In this document: one piece after another, positions 30,608-40,642 of the stretch
Numbering within the stretch: position 1 is the first letter of the stretch
How the letters are laid out: every line of letters begins with the position of its first letter
From: Alphaproteobacteria bacterium
GTDB lineage: Bacteria > Pseudomonadota > Alphaproteobacteria > Rhizobiales > Xanthobacteraceae
Direction of reading: 5' to 3'
DNA length: 61,509 bases
Assembly (NCBI GenBank): GCA_021325315.1
Contig: JAJPHK010000011.1
Location: 1-61,509, forward strand
Program-made: the position numbers and the translations under genes
The notes under the pieces: generated by a model
The model's input: the letters and a program-made list of their open reading frames with translations, nothing else
What the model was told of the DNA's origin: nothing
Databases searched by the model: none

Positions 30608-33600
30608 ATGAGCGAGTCGCCGCCCCGCGTTTTCACTATCCCGCCCTCCGCGCCGTTTCTTCCCACGCTCGCAAGCGCGCTTGCCGAGGGCCGGCTCATT
30701 CCCGGCTTTCGGCCGAAGGACGATCCCTTCTTGCTTGCGAATGCCACGGTTTTTCTGCCGACCCGGCGCGCGGCGCGCGCCTTCGGCGAGGCGCTGCTTT
30801 CCGCACTCGGCACGGATGCCCTGATTCTCCCGCGCGTGCTGTCGCTCGGCGACGTCGACGAGGATGAAATCGCCTTCGAGGACAACGGCGCGGACCTGCC
30901 GCCCGCGATTTCCCCGACCGGACGGCGCATCGTGCTTGCGCGGCTGGTGCAGCAATGGGCAAATGCCTTGTCGAAGAACGGAGACGAGAAGCCGATCGCG
31001 GCGACGCCCGCGGCCTCGCTCGCCTTCGCCGACGAGCTCGCGCGCGTGCTCGACGATCTCATCATCGCGGGCGTTCCGTTCGAGATGCTCGAGAAGGCGG
31101 TGCCCGGCGAGCTCGACCGTTATTGGGATTTGTCGCGCGACTTTCTGAAAATCGTGCAGCGCGCCTGGCCGGATATCCTGCGGGAAAGATCGCTCGCCGA
31201 TCCGACCGCACGGCGCGAAGCGCTGCTCGCGAGCGAGGCGAAACGGCTCTCCGAAGGCGCTGGCGGCCCGGTGATCGCGGCAGGCTCCACCGGCTCGCTT
31301 CCTTCGGTCGCGAAGCTTCTTTCGGTAATTGCCCGCCGCAAGGACGGCGCGGTCGTTCTCCCCGGGCTCGACCAATGGCTCGATGACGAATCCTTTGCAT
31401 TGATCGGCGGCGAGGATGAAGCCGATTCCGCGCAAGGCCATCCGCAATTCGGCCTGCACCGGCTGTTGCACGTATTGGGCGTCGCGCGAAGCGAAGTCGT
31501 TCCGCTCGCAAAGCCGCCCTATCCCGCGCGCGAAAAGCTTCTGTCGGAGGCATTTCGTCCGGCGGAAACAGCCGCCCGGCGGAATGAAAGAACCGCGCGC
31601 GATGCCTTGGCTCTTGATGACGTGACACTTGTCGAGGCGGCCGACCCCGGTGAAGAAGCGCTAGCCATTGCCGTCTGTCTGCGCGAAGCGCTGGAGCGGA
31701 AGCTCTCGAACGCGGCGCTGATCACGCCCGACCGGGCGCTCGCGCGCCGCGTCGCGGCGGAGCTCACCCGCTGGGGAATCACCGCGGACGATTCGGCCGG
31801 CACGCCGCTCTCCGAATCCGAGGCGGGCCGCTTCGCGCGTCTTCTAGCGGAAACGGCAGCGTCGCAACTCGCGCCGGTGCCGCTGATCGCGCTTTTGCGC
31901 CATCCCCTTTCGCGATTTGCGGCGGATCCTGCCGTCGACGCGCTAGAAGAAGGCGTCTTGCGCGGCCCCCGGCCCGCACCGGGCCTTGCCGGCCTCGCCC
32001 ACGCGATCGAAGCCGCGCGCGTGGAAAAATATCATCCGAACGATCCGAAGGCGCAGCTGAAGCCCAATGATTGGGACGCGGCCCGCGCGCTTTGCGAGCG
32101 GCTTGGCGCGGCGCTCGATCCGCTTTGCAGGCTTTCGGCAACGCCGCATCTGCTCAATACGGTACTGCAAGCGCATCGCGCGGCCCTGCAAGCGGCTGGG
32201 CTCGACCTCGAGAGCCCCGCGAGCCCGGATGCGGAAAAACTCGCAGAAATGTTCGAGGAGCTTCTGGCCGCGCCCGCGGGGCCTTTCGAGCTCACGCTTC
32301 ACGACTATGCGGACGCTTTCTCCGCGTTGATTGCAGGCGCTACCCTGCGCGTGCCGCTCGACCCGCATGCCGCGATTCGCATTCTGGGGCCGATCGAGGC
32401 GCGCCTCGTTTCGTTCGATTGTGCCATCCTCGGCGGCCTCAACGAGGGCACCTGGCCGCCGGGCGCACGCACCGACGCGTTCCTCAACCGGCCAATGCGG
32501 CGCGATCTTCGTCTCAACCTGCCGGAACGGCGGATCGGGCTTTCGGCGCACGACTTCACGCAAATGTTCTGTGCGCGCGAAGTGGTCGTCACGCGAGCGC
32601 GGCGGCAAGGCGGTGCCGAAACCGTCGCCTCGCGATCCTGGCAGCGCCTTGCGGCCGTCGCGGAAGAAATCGCATGGAAGGCAGCATGTCTTCGCGGTGA
32701 AACGCTGCTTTCATATGCACGCGTACTCGATCAGCCGCGCGGTGAACCGCAACCGCTCGAAAAGCCCGCGCCCTGCCCGCCGGTCGCCGCACGGCCGAAG
32801 CGGCTCGCGGTCACGGACATCGAGCATCTGATACGCGACCCCTATACGATCTATGCGAAACATATTCTTAAGCTCTTTCCGCGCGAAGAAATCGACGCCG
32901 ATCCCGGCGCTGCGGAGCGCGGAAGCGTTTTGCACGATGCGCTTGCGCGCTTTGCAAAAAGAATTCCCAGCGCGCTGCCGAAGGATGCGCTCGCACAGCT
33001 GATTGCCTGCGGACGCGAAGCTTTCGCGGCCTATCGCGATTTTCCGGGAGCGGAGGCGGTATGGTGGCCGCGTTTCATGCGCGTCGCGGAATGGTTCGTC
33101 GGCGCGGAGCGTGCGCGGCGAAACAAGATCGAAACTGTGCGGCCGGAAATTCGCGGCGAGCTCGTATTTGAAGCCAACGGCTTCCCCTTCACGCTTTCGG
33201 CGACGGCCGACCGCATCGAGGAACTGAAGGACAAATCCGCAGCGATCCTCGACTACAAGACCGGCACGCCGCCGACCTTGCGGGAAGCGGTTGTCGGATT
33301 CGCGCCGCAATTGCCGCTCGAGGCCGCGATTGCGCGCATGGGCGGTTTCAACGGCGTGCCGAAAGGCACGCGCATCGGCGACATCGGTATCTTTCAACTG
33401 AGCGGCGGCAACCCGCCCGGACGATATATTTCACTCGATCCTTCGCAGGCGAAAGGAAACGGAAAAAAGCTCCCCGAACAGTACGAAATCCGGACTTGCG
33501 ACGACCTCGCGGACTTTGCGCTTGCCCGGCTGAAAGCGTTGATCGCGCACTACGCGAAGGAAACGACGCCCTATCTTCCGATTCCGCGGCCCAAGTGGAA

Positions 33601-33670
33601 AGGCCGATACGGCACCTACGATCACCTCGCGCGCATCAAGGAATGGTCGGAGAGCGAGGAAGACGAATGA
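30608..33670 (+). CDS. addB: Double-strand break repair protein AddB
   Basis: AddB is the second subunit of the AddAB helicase-nuclease that processes double-strand ends for RecA, the counterpart of RecBCD. The 1020-aa protein has a helicase-like N-terminal part that lacks a clear Walker A loop, as in alphaproteobacterial AddB. Near the C-terminus is a RecB-type nuclease domain (FTLSATADRIEEL, then AAILDYKTGTPP with the catalytic Asp and Lys). The frame starts at 30590 with a TTG, but the ATG at 30608 gives the family start (MSESPPRVFTIPPSAPFLPTLA). It ends in an ATGA overlap with addA. Confidence 0.94.
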   Translation: MSESPPRVFTIPPSAPFLPTLASALAEGRLIPGFRPKDDPFLLANATVFLPTRRAARAFGEALLSALGTDALILPRVLSLGDVDEDEIAFEDNGADLPPAISPTGRRIVLARLVQQWANALSKNGDEKPIAATPAASLAFADELARVLDDLIIAGVPFEMLEKAVPGELDRYWDLSRDFLKIVQRAWPDILRERSLADPTARREALLASEAKRLSEGAGGPVIAAGSTGSLPSVAKLLSVIARRKDGAVVLPGLDQWLDDESFALIGGEDEADSAQGHPQFGLHRLLHVLGVARSEVVPLAKPPYPAREKLLSEAFRPAETAARRNERTARDALALDDVTLVEAADPGEEALAIAVCLREALERKLSNAALITPDRALARRVAAELTRWGITADDSAGTPLSESEAGRFARLLAETAASQLAPVPLIALLRHPLSRFAADPAVDALEEGVLRGPRPAPGLAGLAHAIEAARVEKYHPNDPKAQLKPNDWDAARALCERLGAALDPLCRLSATPHLLNTVLQAHRAALQAAGLDLESPASPDAEKLAEMFEELLAAPAGPFELTLHDYADAFSALIAGATLRVPLDPHAAIRILGPIEARLVSFDCAILGGLNEGTWPPGARTDAFLNRPMRRDLRLNLPERRIGLSAHDFTQMFCAREVVVTRARRQGGAETVASRSWQRLAAVAEEIAWKAACLRGETLLSYARVLDQPRGEPQPLEKPAPCPPVAARPKRLAVTDIEHLIRDPYTIYAKHILKLFPREEIDADPGAAERGSVLHDALARFAKRIPSALPKDALAQLIACGREAFAAYRDFPGAEAVWWPRFMRVAEWFVGAERARRNKIETVRPEIRGELVFEANGFPFTLSATADRIEELKDKSAAILDYKTGTPPTLREAVVGFAPQLPLEAAIARMGGFNGVPKGTRIGDIGIFQLSGGNPPGRYISLDPSQAKGNGKKLPEQYEIRTCDDLADFALARLKALIAHYAKETTPYLPIPRPKWKGRYGTYDHLARIKEWSESEEDE

Positions 33671-36600
33671 AGAACCGGCCCATCCCCGAGCAAACGCGGC
33701 AAGCGCAGCTTGCGGTTTCCGATCCCGCAGCGTCGGCCTGGGTTTCGGCGAATGCGGGTTCCGGCAAGACCTATGTGCTCGCCCAGCGCGTGATCCGGCT
33801 TCTTCTGCGCGGCGTCCCGCCGGGGCGAATTCTTTGCCTGACCTTCACGAAGGCCGCCGCCGCGCACATGGCCAATCAGGTGCTGAAAACGCTGCGCGGC
33901 TGGGTCGCCCTCGACGACGCGGCGCTCGATCGCGAGATCGCAAAACTTGATGGCAGAGCCCCCTCACCCGAGTTACGCGCGCGGGCGCGACAGCTGTTCG
34001 CGACCGCGCTGGAAACGCCCGGCGGGCTCAAGGTGCAGACGATCCACGCATTTTGCGATCGCGTCCTGCACCAGTTTCCGTTCGAGGCCGGCGTGCCGGC
34101 AGGCTTCACGGTGTTGGAGGAAGCGGCGGAGGCGGATCTCTTGCGGCGAGCGCGCGCCGAAGTGCTGCTCGACGCGGCGCGCGATCCGGCGAGCGATCTC
34201 GGCAAGGCGCTTGCGCGCGCGGTTTCGACCGAGACGGATTCGAAGCTTGCGAATGTTTTCGACGAGGTCGTGCGGACGCGGCGGAAGCTGCTGCATCTCC
34301 TGGATCCAGAAGGATTAGAACACGCGGAAAAAACGATCTGCGGCGCGCTTGGACTTTCACCGGGTCTCACAGCAGCAGCGGTCGAAGCGGAAATTCTGAA
34401 CAGCCCGTTTCTTCCGCGCAGCGAATGGGCGGGCATTGCGCACGCATTGATCGCGCTCGGCGGAAATCCCAAGGCGCGCGGCGAGCAGCTTTTGGAAGCC
34501 GCCTACGAGAGCGATCCGCATGCAATCGGCGCCTATCTCTCGGTATTCTGCACGCAGGAAGGAACGATCCGCGTCCCGAGCGGCTTTGGCGGCGAGAAAG
34601 TGCGCGAAAAGGAGCCCGTGGTTCAGCGGCTGCTTGTCGAATGCGCCCGGGTTGCGCCGCTCATCGAACGCCGCCGCGCCGCGCAAGCCCTAGAGCGCAC
34701 CTGCGCGCTGAACCGGCTCGGCCGCGAAATTATCGCCCGCTACGAAGCGATGAAGCGCGCACGCGGCGCGCTCGATTACGACGATCTCGTCGGCAAAACG
34801 GCCGACCTCCTGGAAGACCAATCGGCGGCCTGGGTGCATTACAAGCTCGACGGCGGCATCGACCACATCCTGATCGATGAAGCGCAGGATACGAGCCCCG
34901 AACAATGGAAAGTCGTCGAACGGCTCGCGAAGGAGTTTTTTGCCGGCATGGGCGCGGCTGACGGCCGGCGGCGCACGATTTTCGCGGTCGGCGACGAAAA
35001 GCAGTCGATCTTCGGCTTTCAGGGAGCCGACCCGAAAAGCTTCGAGCGCATGCGCCGCTTCTTTCAGGCGAGAGTCGAAGAGGCGGAACTAAAATTCGAG
35101 CCGAAACGCCTCGATTTATCGTTTCGATCCGCCGCCGGAATCGTCGAAGCGGTCGATGAAGTATTCGGCACGCCGGAAACTTTCCGCGGCCTCTCGAGCG
35201 GCGAGAACGAGACCCGCACTATTCATACGGCAATCCGGAACGATGCGCCGGCGCTCGTCGAAGTCTGGGATACGGTACGCGCGCAGAACGGCGACGAAGA
35301 CGAACTTGCCTGGGATGCGCCGCTCGATTCCACGAGCGCGGAAAGCGCCCCAGCGATGCTCGCGGCCCGTATCGCGAAAGCGGTGCGGGCGTGGCTTACG
35401 AAGCCCGACATTCTGATCGGCGATCCCGCTACGGAAGATCTTCGCCGGCCGCGCGCGGGCGACATTATCGTGCTCGTGCGCTCGCGCGGGCCCTTGTTCG
35501 AGGCGATCTTGCGCGCGCTGAAACAGGCGGAGATTCCGGTCGCGGGCGCCGACCGGCTGCGGCTTTCCGAGCATATCGCGGTCATGGATATCGCCGCACT
35601 TTGCGATGCGCTTCTGCTTCCTTCCGACGATTTGGCGCTCGCTTGCGCATTGAAAAGCCCGCTCTTCGGCTTCAGCGAGAATGAGCTTTACGAAATCGCG
35701 CATGGCCGGAAAGGAACGCTCAGGCAGGCACTGCAAGACGCGGGAGCAGCGAACGAAAAATGCAGGGAGGCCGCGGAGCGGCTCGCGCGCTGGCAGAAGG
35801 AGGCGCAGGCGCTGCGTCCCTTCGATTTTCTTTCCCGCTTGCTTGGACGCGATAAAGGCCGCGAGCGCATTCTTGCCCGGCTTGGCCTTGAAGCCGCCGA
35901 TGCGCTCGATGAATTGCTCGCGCATGCGTTGAACTACGAAAACACGCAGACGCCTTCGCTCGCGGGTTTTCTCGTCTTTCTCCGCCGTGGCGGTTCGGTG
36001 GTGAAGCGCGACCTTGAGGTGGAAAGCCGCGCGTTGCGGGTCATGACGGTGCACGGCGTGAAAGGCCTCGAAGCGCCGATCGGGGTGCTCGCCGACACCG
36101 CCTCGCCTCCCGACACAAAACGCCATCACCCGAAACTGATGCAACTGTCGGAAGGATCGTTGGTATGGGCGACGGGCGAAGATTGCGCGGCGATCGGCCG
36201 CGCGCGTGCGGAAGTCGAGCGATCGAACGAGAACGAGTATCGGCGGCTCCTCTATGTCGCGCTCACGCGCGCGCGCGATGCACTGGTCATCTGCGGCGCA
36301 GAGAGCGGGCATTCGGCGAAATTACCGGATGGATGCTGGTATCGCCTCGTGCGCGACACACTGGAGAAGGACAAAAATTTCGTTGAAGTTTCCGACCACG
36401 GCTATGGTTTCGACGAAAAAGTTTTTCGCTGGCGCTACCAGCCGGGGAAAGCGGCGGCGAAAGAACCCGAGCACGACAAGATCATCGTTCCCGAACCCGC
36501 CTGGCTCAGGGCGCCGCTTGGGGAATCATTTCGCACGGAATCTTCGCCTGCGCCTGCGCGAATGCCGCCGGCCGCGGAATCTGTTTCCCGCGCGGAGGCG

Positions 36601-37116
36601 CGGCGCCGGGGCGTTCTGATCCATCGTCTGTTGCAGGAACTCCCGCGCTTTGACACGAAGAAACGTGAGGAGCGCGCTGCGTCTTATCTCGATCGCTTCG
36701 CCGCGGATCTTTCTCAGGCGGCTCGTTCCGCAATAGTGACGGAAGCGATCGGCGTGTTGAACCGCCCAGAGCTTTCGGCGCTCTTCGGGCCGGAGAGCCG
36801 GGCCGAAGTTCCCATCCTCGGCCGATGGACGGAAGGCGGCGGCACCTTTGAAGAATTTGGACGCATCGACCGGCTCGCGGTTACCGCCAGCGAGGTGTGG
36901 ATTGCCGATTTCAAGTCCGATGCCGTTCCACCAAATGAAATCGCGAATACGCCGAAAGTTTATCTCCAGCAGCTCGCCCGTTACCGGGCCGTTTTGGCGC
37001 GCCTTTATCCGGGAAAAGGCATGCGGGCCTTCCTGATCTGGACTGCGCATGGCGCAATTCACAAAATCCCGGATTTCCTGCTTGACAAAGCCTTTACCCG
37101 GCTCACGGCAGCGTGA
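33667..37116 (+). CDS. addA: Double-strand break repair helicase AddA
   Basis: The UvrD-like helicase and nuclease subunit of AddAB, 1149 aa. Walker A is WVSANAGSGKTYVLAQ (about 26-41); motif II is LIDEAQDTSPEQW; motif III is AVGDEKQSIFGFQGADP; motif V is VMTVHGVKGLEAPI; motif VI is YRRLLYVALTRARDALVICG. A RecB-family nuclease core at the C-terminus reads VWIADFKSD, with the catalytic Asp/Lys. The frame extends 57 codons upstream within addB, but the ATG at 33667 overlaps the addB stop as ATGA and starts the family pattern (QLAVSDPAASAWVSANAGSGKT). Confidence 0.96.
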   Translation: MKNRPIPEQTRQAQLAVSDPAASAWVSANAGSGKTYVLAQRVIRLLLRGVPPGRILCLTFTKAAAAHMANQVLKTLRGWVALDDAALDREIAKLDGRAPSPELRARARQLFATALETPGGLKVQTIHAFCDRVLHQFPFEAGVPAGFTVLEEAAEADLLRRARAEVLLDAARDPASDLGKALARAVSTETDSKLANVFDEVVRTRRKLLHLLDPEGLEHAEKTICGALGLSPGLTAAAVEAEILNSPFLPRSEWAGIAHALIALGGNPKARGEQLLEAAYESDPHAIGAYLSVFCTQEGTIRVPSGFGGEKVREKEPVVQRLLVECARVAPLIERRRAAQALERTCALNRLGREIIARYEAMKRARGALDYDDLVGKTADLLEDQSAAWVHYKLDGGIDHILIDEAQDTSPEQWKVVERLAKEFFAGMGAADGRRRTIFAVGDEKQSIFGFQGADPKSFERMRRFFQARVEEAELKFEPKRLDLSFRSAAGIVEAVDEVFGTPETFRGLSSGENETRTIHTAIRNDAPALVEVWDTVRAQNGDEDELAWDAPLDSTSAESAPAMLAARIAKAVRAWLTKPDILIGDPATEDLRRPRAGDIIVLVRSRGPLFEAILRALKQAEIPVAGADRLRLSEHIAVMDIAALCDALLLPSDDLALACALKSPLFGFSENELYEIAHGRKGTLRQALQDAGAANEKCREAAERLARWQKEAQALRPFDFLSRLLGRDKGRERILARLGLEAADALDELLAHALNYENTQTPSLAGFLVFLRRGGSVVKRDLEVESRALRVMTVHGVKGLEAPIGVLADTASPPDTKRHHPKLMQLSEGSLVWATGEDCAAIGRARAEVERSNENEYRRLLYVALTRARDALVICGAESGHSAKLPDGCWYRLVRDTLEKDKNFVEVSDHGYGFDEKVFRWRYQPGKAAAKEPEHDKIIVPEPAWLRAPLGESFRTESSPAPARMPPAAESVSRAEARRRGVLIHRLLQELPRFDTKKREERAASYLDRFAADLSQAARSAIVTEAIGVLNRPELSALFGPESRAEVPILGRWTEGGGTFEEFGRIDRLAVTASEVWIADFKSDAVPPNEIANTPKVYLQQLARYRAVLARLYPGKGMRAFLIWTAHGAIHKIPDFLLDKAFTRLTAA

Positions 37117-37195
37117 GCGGCATCTTGACCCAGGGGGACCCCGTCCTTACGTTCCGCCTCTCCCAGTCACATTCCCTGTTTCGCGAGGCTGCACC

Positions 37196-37516
37196 ATGGT
37201 TGCTCCGGTATCCGACAAATCCTTCCAGGCCGACGTGCTCGATTCCAAAGAACCCGTGCTCGTCGACTTCTGGGCCGAATGGTGCGGTCCCTGCCGGGCG
37301 GTCGCCCCGGTGCTCGAAGAGGTCGCCGGCGAGCTCAACGGCAAGCTGAAAGTCGTCAAGCTCAATGTCGACGAAAATCCCGAAACCGCCGCGAAATACG
37401 GCATCCAGTCGATCCCCACGCTCATGATCTTCAAGAACGGCGAGCTTGCCTCGCGCCAGATCGGCGCTTCGCCCAAAGCGAAGATCGTGCAGTGGATCAA
37501 CACCGCCGTCGCTTGA
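37196..37516 (+). CDS. trxA: Thioredoxin
   Basis: A 106-aa cytosolic disulphide reductase with the active site WAEWCGPCRAVAP (Cys30, Cys33), the conserved cis-Pro region GIQSIPTLMIFKNGE, and Asp in VLVDFWA. The frame is open further upstream, but the family begins at the ATG at 37196. It lies 79 nt behind addA. Its stop codon directly abuts the stop of convergent folC, leaving no spacer. Confidence 0.97.
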   Translation: MVAPVSDKSFQADVLDSKEPVLVDFWAEWCGPCRAVAPVLEEVAGELNGKLKVVKLNVDENPETAAKYGIQSIPTLMIFKNGELASRQIGASPKAKIVQWINTAVA

Positions 37517-38854
37517 TTAGGCAGGCGGCGTTCCGTTCAAGGCGAGCACTTCGCCCGCGAGATACAAGGACCCCGTGATCAGGACACGCGGCGGCGCTTC
37601 CAAGGGAAGCGCCGTTATTTTTTTGAGCGCGTCCTCAACGCCAGCTGTCACCGTGGCCGTGAGTCCCGCTTCTTTCGCAGCGGCGGCGATTTCCTCCGGC
37701 TTTCTCGACGTTTCGCCCGGCACCGGTACCGCGAACAGTTCGCGCGCGAGTCCCTTGAAGCAAGCGAAAAACCCTTCCGAATCCTTCGTCGCCAGCATTC
37801 CCGCCACCAGAACGAGCGGGCGCGGCACGCGTTCCTCGATCTCGGCGAGCGCCGCGGTCACCGCCATCGCACCCGCAACATTGTGGCCGCCGTCGAGCCA
37901 AAGCTCGGAGCCCTTCGGCAACAGCGTAATCAGCTTGCCGCTGCCGAGCCACTGCATGCGGGCGGGCCAATCGGCGCGCAACATGCCTTGCTCGAAGGCG
38001 GCCGCCGGAACCCGCAGATCACTGAGCGCCCGCAGCGTCGCAACCGCAGTGCCCGCATTTTCAATCTGATGCCGCCCGATCAGACGCGGGCGCGGCAAAT
38101 CCATGAGCCCGTCCTCGTCGGCATAGACAAGACGGCCGCGTTCTTCATGCGCGTTCCACTGTTCGCCGGAAATGAAAGTTTTGACGCCAAGCTTGGCGGC
38201 GGTGCGCTCAAGCACCTTGAGCGGCGCCGGTTCCTGACGCGCGATGATCGCGGGCGCTCCGCGCTTCAGAATGCCGGCCTTCTCGCCTGCGATCGCTTCT
38301 AACGTGGGGCCGAGATGCTCGGTGTGATCGATCGAAATCGGCGTGATCACGGCGGCAAGCGGCCTTTCGATCACGTTGGTCGCATCGAGCCGGCCGCCAA
38401 GCCCGGTTTCAAGCAGTAGAATATCCGCTGGCTCCTGCGCGAACAGAAGAAGCGCCGCCGCCGTCGTAATCTCGAAAAACGTGATCGGATCGCCGCCATT
38501 CGTCTTCTCGGCGGCCACAAGCGCTTCGTACAAGTGTTCGTCGTCAACGATGCGGCTGCCGCCCTTTTGCGCGAGGCGAATACGCTCGTGAAAACGCACA
38601 AGGCTCGGAGAGGTATAGACATGCACGCCCTTCCCCGCCGCTTCCAAAATCGCGCGCAGGAAAGCGACCGTCGATCCCTTGCCGTTCGTGCCCGCGACGT
38701 GGATCGCGGGCGGCAGCCTCGTTTCGGGATTGCCCAGCCGATCCAAGAGCCGGTGCAGGCGGTCGAGCGAGAGATCGATCTTTTTCGGATGCAGCGCGCC
38801 GAGCCGTTCGATCAGGGCATCGGTTGGATTTTTCGCGCCCGGCGCGGAGATCAC
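37517..38854 (-). CDS. folC: Bifunctional folylpolyglutamate synthase/dihydrofolate synthase
   Basis: FolC adds glutamate to dihydropteroate and to folates. The 445-aa Mur-ligase-fold protein has the N-terminal [21 protein letters not shown], the P-loop [34 protein letters not shown], the Mg/ADP region [14 protein letters not shown] (binding Asp) and the C-terminal domain [11 protein letters not shown]. Its GTG start overlaps the accD stop by 4 nt, so it is translationally coupled to accD. The trpF-trpB-trpA-accD-folC order is common in alphaproteobacteria. Confidence 0.96.
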   Translation of the reverse strand: MISAPGAKNPTDALIERLGALHPKKIDLSLDRLHRLLDRLGNPETRLPPAIHVAGTNGKGSTVAFLRAILEAAGKGVHVYTSPSLVRFHERIRLAQKGGSRIVDDEHLYEALVAAEKTNGGDPITFFEITTAAALLLFAQEPADILLLETGLGGRLDATNVIERPLAAVITPISIDHTEHLGPTLEAIAGEKAGILKRGAPAIIARQEPAPLKVLERTAAKLGVKTFISGEQWNAHEERGRLVYADEDGLMDLPRPRLIGRHQIENAGTAVATLRALSDLRVPAAAFEQGMLRADWPARMQWLGSGKLITLLPKGSELWLDGGHNVAGAMAVTAALAEIEERVPRPLVLVAGMLATKDSEGFFACFKGLARELFAVPVPGETSRKPEEIAAAAKEAGLTATVTAGVEDALKKITALPLEAPPRVLITGSLYLAGEVLALNGTPPA

Positions 38855-39768
38855 ACCGCGCTCGCGGGCGCAGGTAGCGCCGTGCCGCCGCGCGCCGGTG
38901 CGCGCGTGAGTAATGCGCAGAGCTTCGAGAGCGTCGCGCGCATGTCGTGCCGGTGCACGACCATGTCGACCATGCCGTGATCGCGCAGATATTCGGCGCG
39001 CTGGAAGCCTTCGGGCAATTTTTCGCGGATCGTCTGCTCGATCACGCGAGGCCCGGCAAAGCCGATCAAGGCGCCGGGCTCCGCGATGTGAACGTCGCCC
39101 AGCATCGCGTAAGAAGCGGTGACGCCGCCGGTCGTAGGATTGGTAAGCACGACGATATAGGGCTTGCCCGCCTCGCGCAGCTTCTGCACCGCCACGGTCG
39201 TCCGCGGAAGCTGCATGAGGGAAAGAATGCCCTCCTGCATGCGCGCGCCGCCGGAAGCCGCAAACAGAATGAACGGCGTTTTCTTTTCCACCGCCGTCTC
39301 AAGGCCCTTGATGACCGCTTCGCCCGCCGCCATGCCCAAGGAGCCGCCCATGAAATCGAAGTCCTGCACGCCGATCACGACCGGAAGGCCGTCGAGCTTG
39401 CCGTAGCCGAGCTTCACCGCGTCCTTGAGGCCGGTCTTCGCGCGCGCGTCCTTCAGGCGATCCTGGTACTTGCGCTCATCCCGGAATTTCAACGGATCGA
39501 CCGCCACCTCCGGCACCTGAATATCGAGCCAGGTTTCGCCGTCGAATATCGATTTCAGGCGCGCCACCGCGCCTATTCGCATGTGATAGTTCGAATTCGG
39601 GATCACCCACTGGTTCGCCTCCACGTCCTTGTGGAAGACGAGCTGGCCCGTATCCGGACACTTGATCCAGAGATTTTCCGGCACGTCCTTGCGTTGCAAA
39701 AGCGAGCGGATTTTCGGACGGACGACGTTGGTGATCCAGTTCATGGGTTCTTTCGTAAATTCGACCAT
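38851..39768 (-). CDS. accD: Acetyl-CoA carboxylase carboxyltransferase subunit beta
   Basis: AccD with AccA transfers the carboxyl group from biotin to acetyl-CoA, giving malonyl-CoA. The 305-aa protein has the crotonase-like carboxyltransferase core ([64 protein letters not shown]). The zinc ribbon normally ahead of it is degenerate. Of the four cysteines, only Cys37 remains ([10 protein letters not shown]); the others align to Thr40, Ile56 and Ser59 (WVIPNSNYH). Start at 39768: an aggag lies upstream at a good distance. An outer in-frame start (39846) is unlikely, as it overlaps trpA. Confidence 0.95.
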   Translation of the reverse strand: MVEFTKEPMNWITNVVRPKIRSLLQRKDVPENLWIKCPDTGQLVFHKDVEANQWVIPNSNYHMRIGAVARLKSIFDGETWLDIQVPEVAVDPLKFRDERKYQDRLKDARAKTGLKDAVKLGYGKLDGLPVVIGVQDFDFMGGSLGMAAGEAVIKGLETAVEKKTPFILFAASGGARMQEGILSLMQLPRTTVAVQKLREAGKPYIVVLTNPTTGGVTASYAMLGDVHIAEPGALIGFAGPRVIEQTIREKLPEGFQRAEYLRDHGMVDMVVHRHDMRATLSKLCALLTRAPARGGTALPAPASAV

Positions 39769-39802
39769 GGGTTGGCGCTCCTGCGCTCGGCCGATAGCGT
39801 TC

Positions 39803-40642
39803 CTATTCCGCGGCGGCACGACGGGCCGAATGGACGCCGCCGGCAAGCTCCGTGACCAGATCGGTAACGGCTTTTAGCGTTTTTTCGGTGGCGCGGCCTG
39901 CGCCGTCAAGGCTGTTGCGGATGGTCTCGACGAGCGCCGATCCGACCACGACCGCATCGGCCCCCGATGCGATCACGCGCGCGTCGGCCGCGGTCTTGAT
40001 CCCGAAGCCGACCGCGACCGGAAGTTTGGTGTGGCGTTTGATGCGCGCGACTGCGGATGTCACGCGGTTTGGATCGGGGATCGCGGCCCCCGTAATGCCG
40101 GTGATCGAAACGTAATAAACGAAGCCGGACGTGTTCTTCAAAACCGCAGGCAATCGCTTATCGTCGGTCGTGGGCGTTGCGAGGCGGATGAAGGCGAGAC
40201 CCGCTTTCAATGCGGGAATGCAAAGTTCTTCGTCTTCCTCCGGCGGAAGATCGACGACGATCAAGCCGTCGACACCTGCGGCTTTGGCGTCCGTGAGAAA
40301 TTTATCGACGCCGTAAATATAGATCGGGTTGTAGTAACCCATCAGAATGAGCGGCGTGTCTTTTTCCTGCGCGCGAAACTCGCGCACAAGTGAAAGCGTC
40401 TTCTTCAGCGTCGCGCCCGCTTTCAGCGCGCGCTGGGAGGACGCCTGTACGGCAGGGCCGTCGGCCATCGGGTCGGTGAAGGGCATGCCGAGCTCGATCA
40501 GATCGGCGCCCGCTTTCGGCAAGGATTTCATGATCGCGAGCGAGGTGTCGTAATCGGGATCGTTCGCGGTGAGGAACGTCACGAGTCCCGCGCGGCCTTC
40601 TTGCGCGAGCAACTTGAAGCGAGCGTCGATCCTGGCGCTCAC
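39803..40642 (-). CDS. trpA: Tryptophan synthase alpha chain
   Basis: TrpA cleaves indole-3-glycerol phosphate to indole, which is channelled to TrpB. The 279-aa TIM barrel has the signature [26 protein letters not shown] with a catalytic Glu (about 52) and the second catalytic Asp in [11 protein letters not shown]. The phosphate-binding [13 protein letters not shown] and VVGSALVE are near the C-terminus. The start is GTG, overlapping the trpB stop by 4 nt. accD follows by 34 nt. Confidence 0.97.
   Translation of the reverse strand: MSARIDARFKLLAQEGRAGLVTFLTANDPDYDTSLAIMKSLPKAGADLIELGMPFTDPMADGPAVQASSQRALKAGATLKKTLSLVREFRAQEKDTPLILMGYYNPIYIYGVDKFLTDAKAAGVDGLIVVDLPPEEDEELCIPALKAGLAFIRLATPTTDDKRLPAVLKNTSGFVYYVSITGITGAAIPDPNRVTSAVARIKRHTKLPVAVGFGIKTAADARVIASGADAVVVGSALVETIRNSLDGAGRATEKTLKAVTDLVTELAGGVHSARRAAAE

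Noticed and set aside
33496-33666. Longer addA start inside addB
   Set aside because: The extra 57 codons are the shifted frame of addB; the ATGA-overlapping ATG at 33667 fits the family.
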